This document shows positions 32,929-33,195 of a DNA stretch of 33,195 bases, one piece after another. Each line of letters starts with the position of its first letter. Position 1 is the first letter of the stretch. The stretch covers positions 1 to 33,195 of the forward strand of contig NZ_QOKW01000045.1 in NCBI RefSeq assembly GCF_008365375.1, read 5' to 3'. A program made the position numbers and the translations under genes. This DNA is from Roseomonas genomospecies 6 (GTDB taxonomy: Bacteria > Pseudomonadota > Alphaproteobacteria > Azospirillales > Azospirillaceae). The notes under the pieces were generated by a model. The model worked only from the letters and a program-made list of their open reading frames with translations, did no database searches and had not been told where the DNA came from.

Positions 32929-32973
32929 AAAAAGCGCCGGTCCGGGGGAGGGTATCCCCGAACCGGCGCTTTT
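32929..32973 (-). terminator. Intrinsic terminator between parA and the 33-kb gene
   Basis: AAAGCGCCGGT and its complement at about 32960-32973 form a long stem containing the loop CCGGGGGAGGGTATCCCCG. On the minus strand GCGCTTTTTCC follows, so it would end the gene starting beyond 33195. The plus strand has TTTT and may also terminate. Confidence 0.75.
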
Positions 32974-33004
32974 CGAACCGCCTCAGATCACAGGCTGGCC
33001 CGGA

Positions 33005-33195
33005 TCACAGGCTGATGAAGGCGATGTAGTTCTGGTCGCCCATGGTGCCGGTGGTGATGGTCATGGCGCCCACGCTCTTGCCGGCGAAGGTCATGCTGGC
33101 GTCGATGCTGCCGTTGCCGTCGATGTCGCAATGGACCGTGGCGCCCTTGTAGCCTTCGGCGCCGTCCATCTCCTCCCAGCGCAGCGTGGAGGTGC
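33005..33195 (-). CDS. C-terminal end of a probable secreted calcium-binding protein (partial)
   Basis: The visible 62 codons plus stop read STLRWEEMDGAEGYKGATVH, then CDIDGNGSIDASMTFAGKS, GDQNYIAFISL. DxDGNGxxD is a calcium-binding loop, and the short hydrophobic end (IAFISL, with the last residues aromatic/aliphatic) is like the C-termini of type-I-secreted RTX-type proteins. Only the tail is present, so the domain family is uncertain. A tandem repeat of ATCACAGGCTG (around 32,988-33,013) spans the stop codon. Confidence 0.55.
   Translation of the reverse strand, partial: TSTLRWEEMDGAEGYKGATVHCDIDGNGSIDASMTFAGKSVGAMTITTGTMGDQNYIAFISL

Overview
The window is GC-rich DNA with long divergent and convergent genes and strong Shine-Dalgarno sequences. 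Together with an essential metK, a tRNA-Gly(GCC) and a parAB locus, this suggests a chromid or megaplasmid of an alphaproteobacterium, most likely Azospirillum or a close Rhodospirillales relative. That assignment is inferred from gene content and style, not from a database search.

Bases 1-12,600 are accessory, plasmid-like DNA. An IS6-family transposase is followed by an HU-like protein gene and by two long uncharacterised genes that share a previously unnamed N-terminal domain but end in unrelated domains, one of them resembling the ADP-ribosyltransferase fold. A gene-poor kilobase with iteron-like repeats, a small unknown gene and a large MobQ-type relaxase come next, with a candidate oriT just upstream of the relaxase. 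A winged-helix plasmid protein and a KfrA-like coiled-coil protein follow. The block ends in an IS graveyard where pieces of IS3, IS21, IS66 and IS630 elements lie side by side within about 900 bp.

Bases 12,600-22,500 look like core DNA: a small membrane protein, a glycosyltransferase with a TVP38/DedA-type membrane protein, metK, a NUDIX hydrolase, the tctB-tctA permease genes and an RraA-type aldolase. An IS200/IS605 element (intact TnpB, frameshifted TnpA) sits between tctA and the aldolase gene. Three related structured elements carry a TTTCCTCCC motif beside hairpins: two in tandem after the NUDIX gene and one after the aldolase gene. They are candidate small RNAs.

Bases 22,930-24,790 hold tRNA-Gly and a compact convergent restriction-modification pair: an MT-A70-type DNA methyltransferase and a BglII/BstYI-like endonuclease. 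Two AGATCT palindromes lie in the methyltransferase promoter, which hints at self-regulation through the target site.

Bases 25,066-30,850 are a surface-polysaccharide or flagellin-glycosylation block: pseB, pseC, a small unknown gene, UDP-glucose dehydrogenase and a phosphomannomutase/phosphoglucomutase, closed by a strong terminator. Beyond it is a partition locus on the minus strand, parA-parB, with two identical 18-bp palindromes that are candidate parS sites. The window ends in the 3' part of a probable secreted calcium-binding protein gene.
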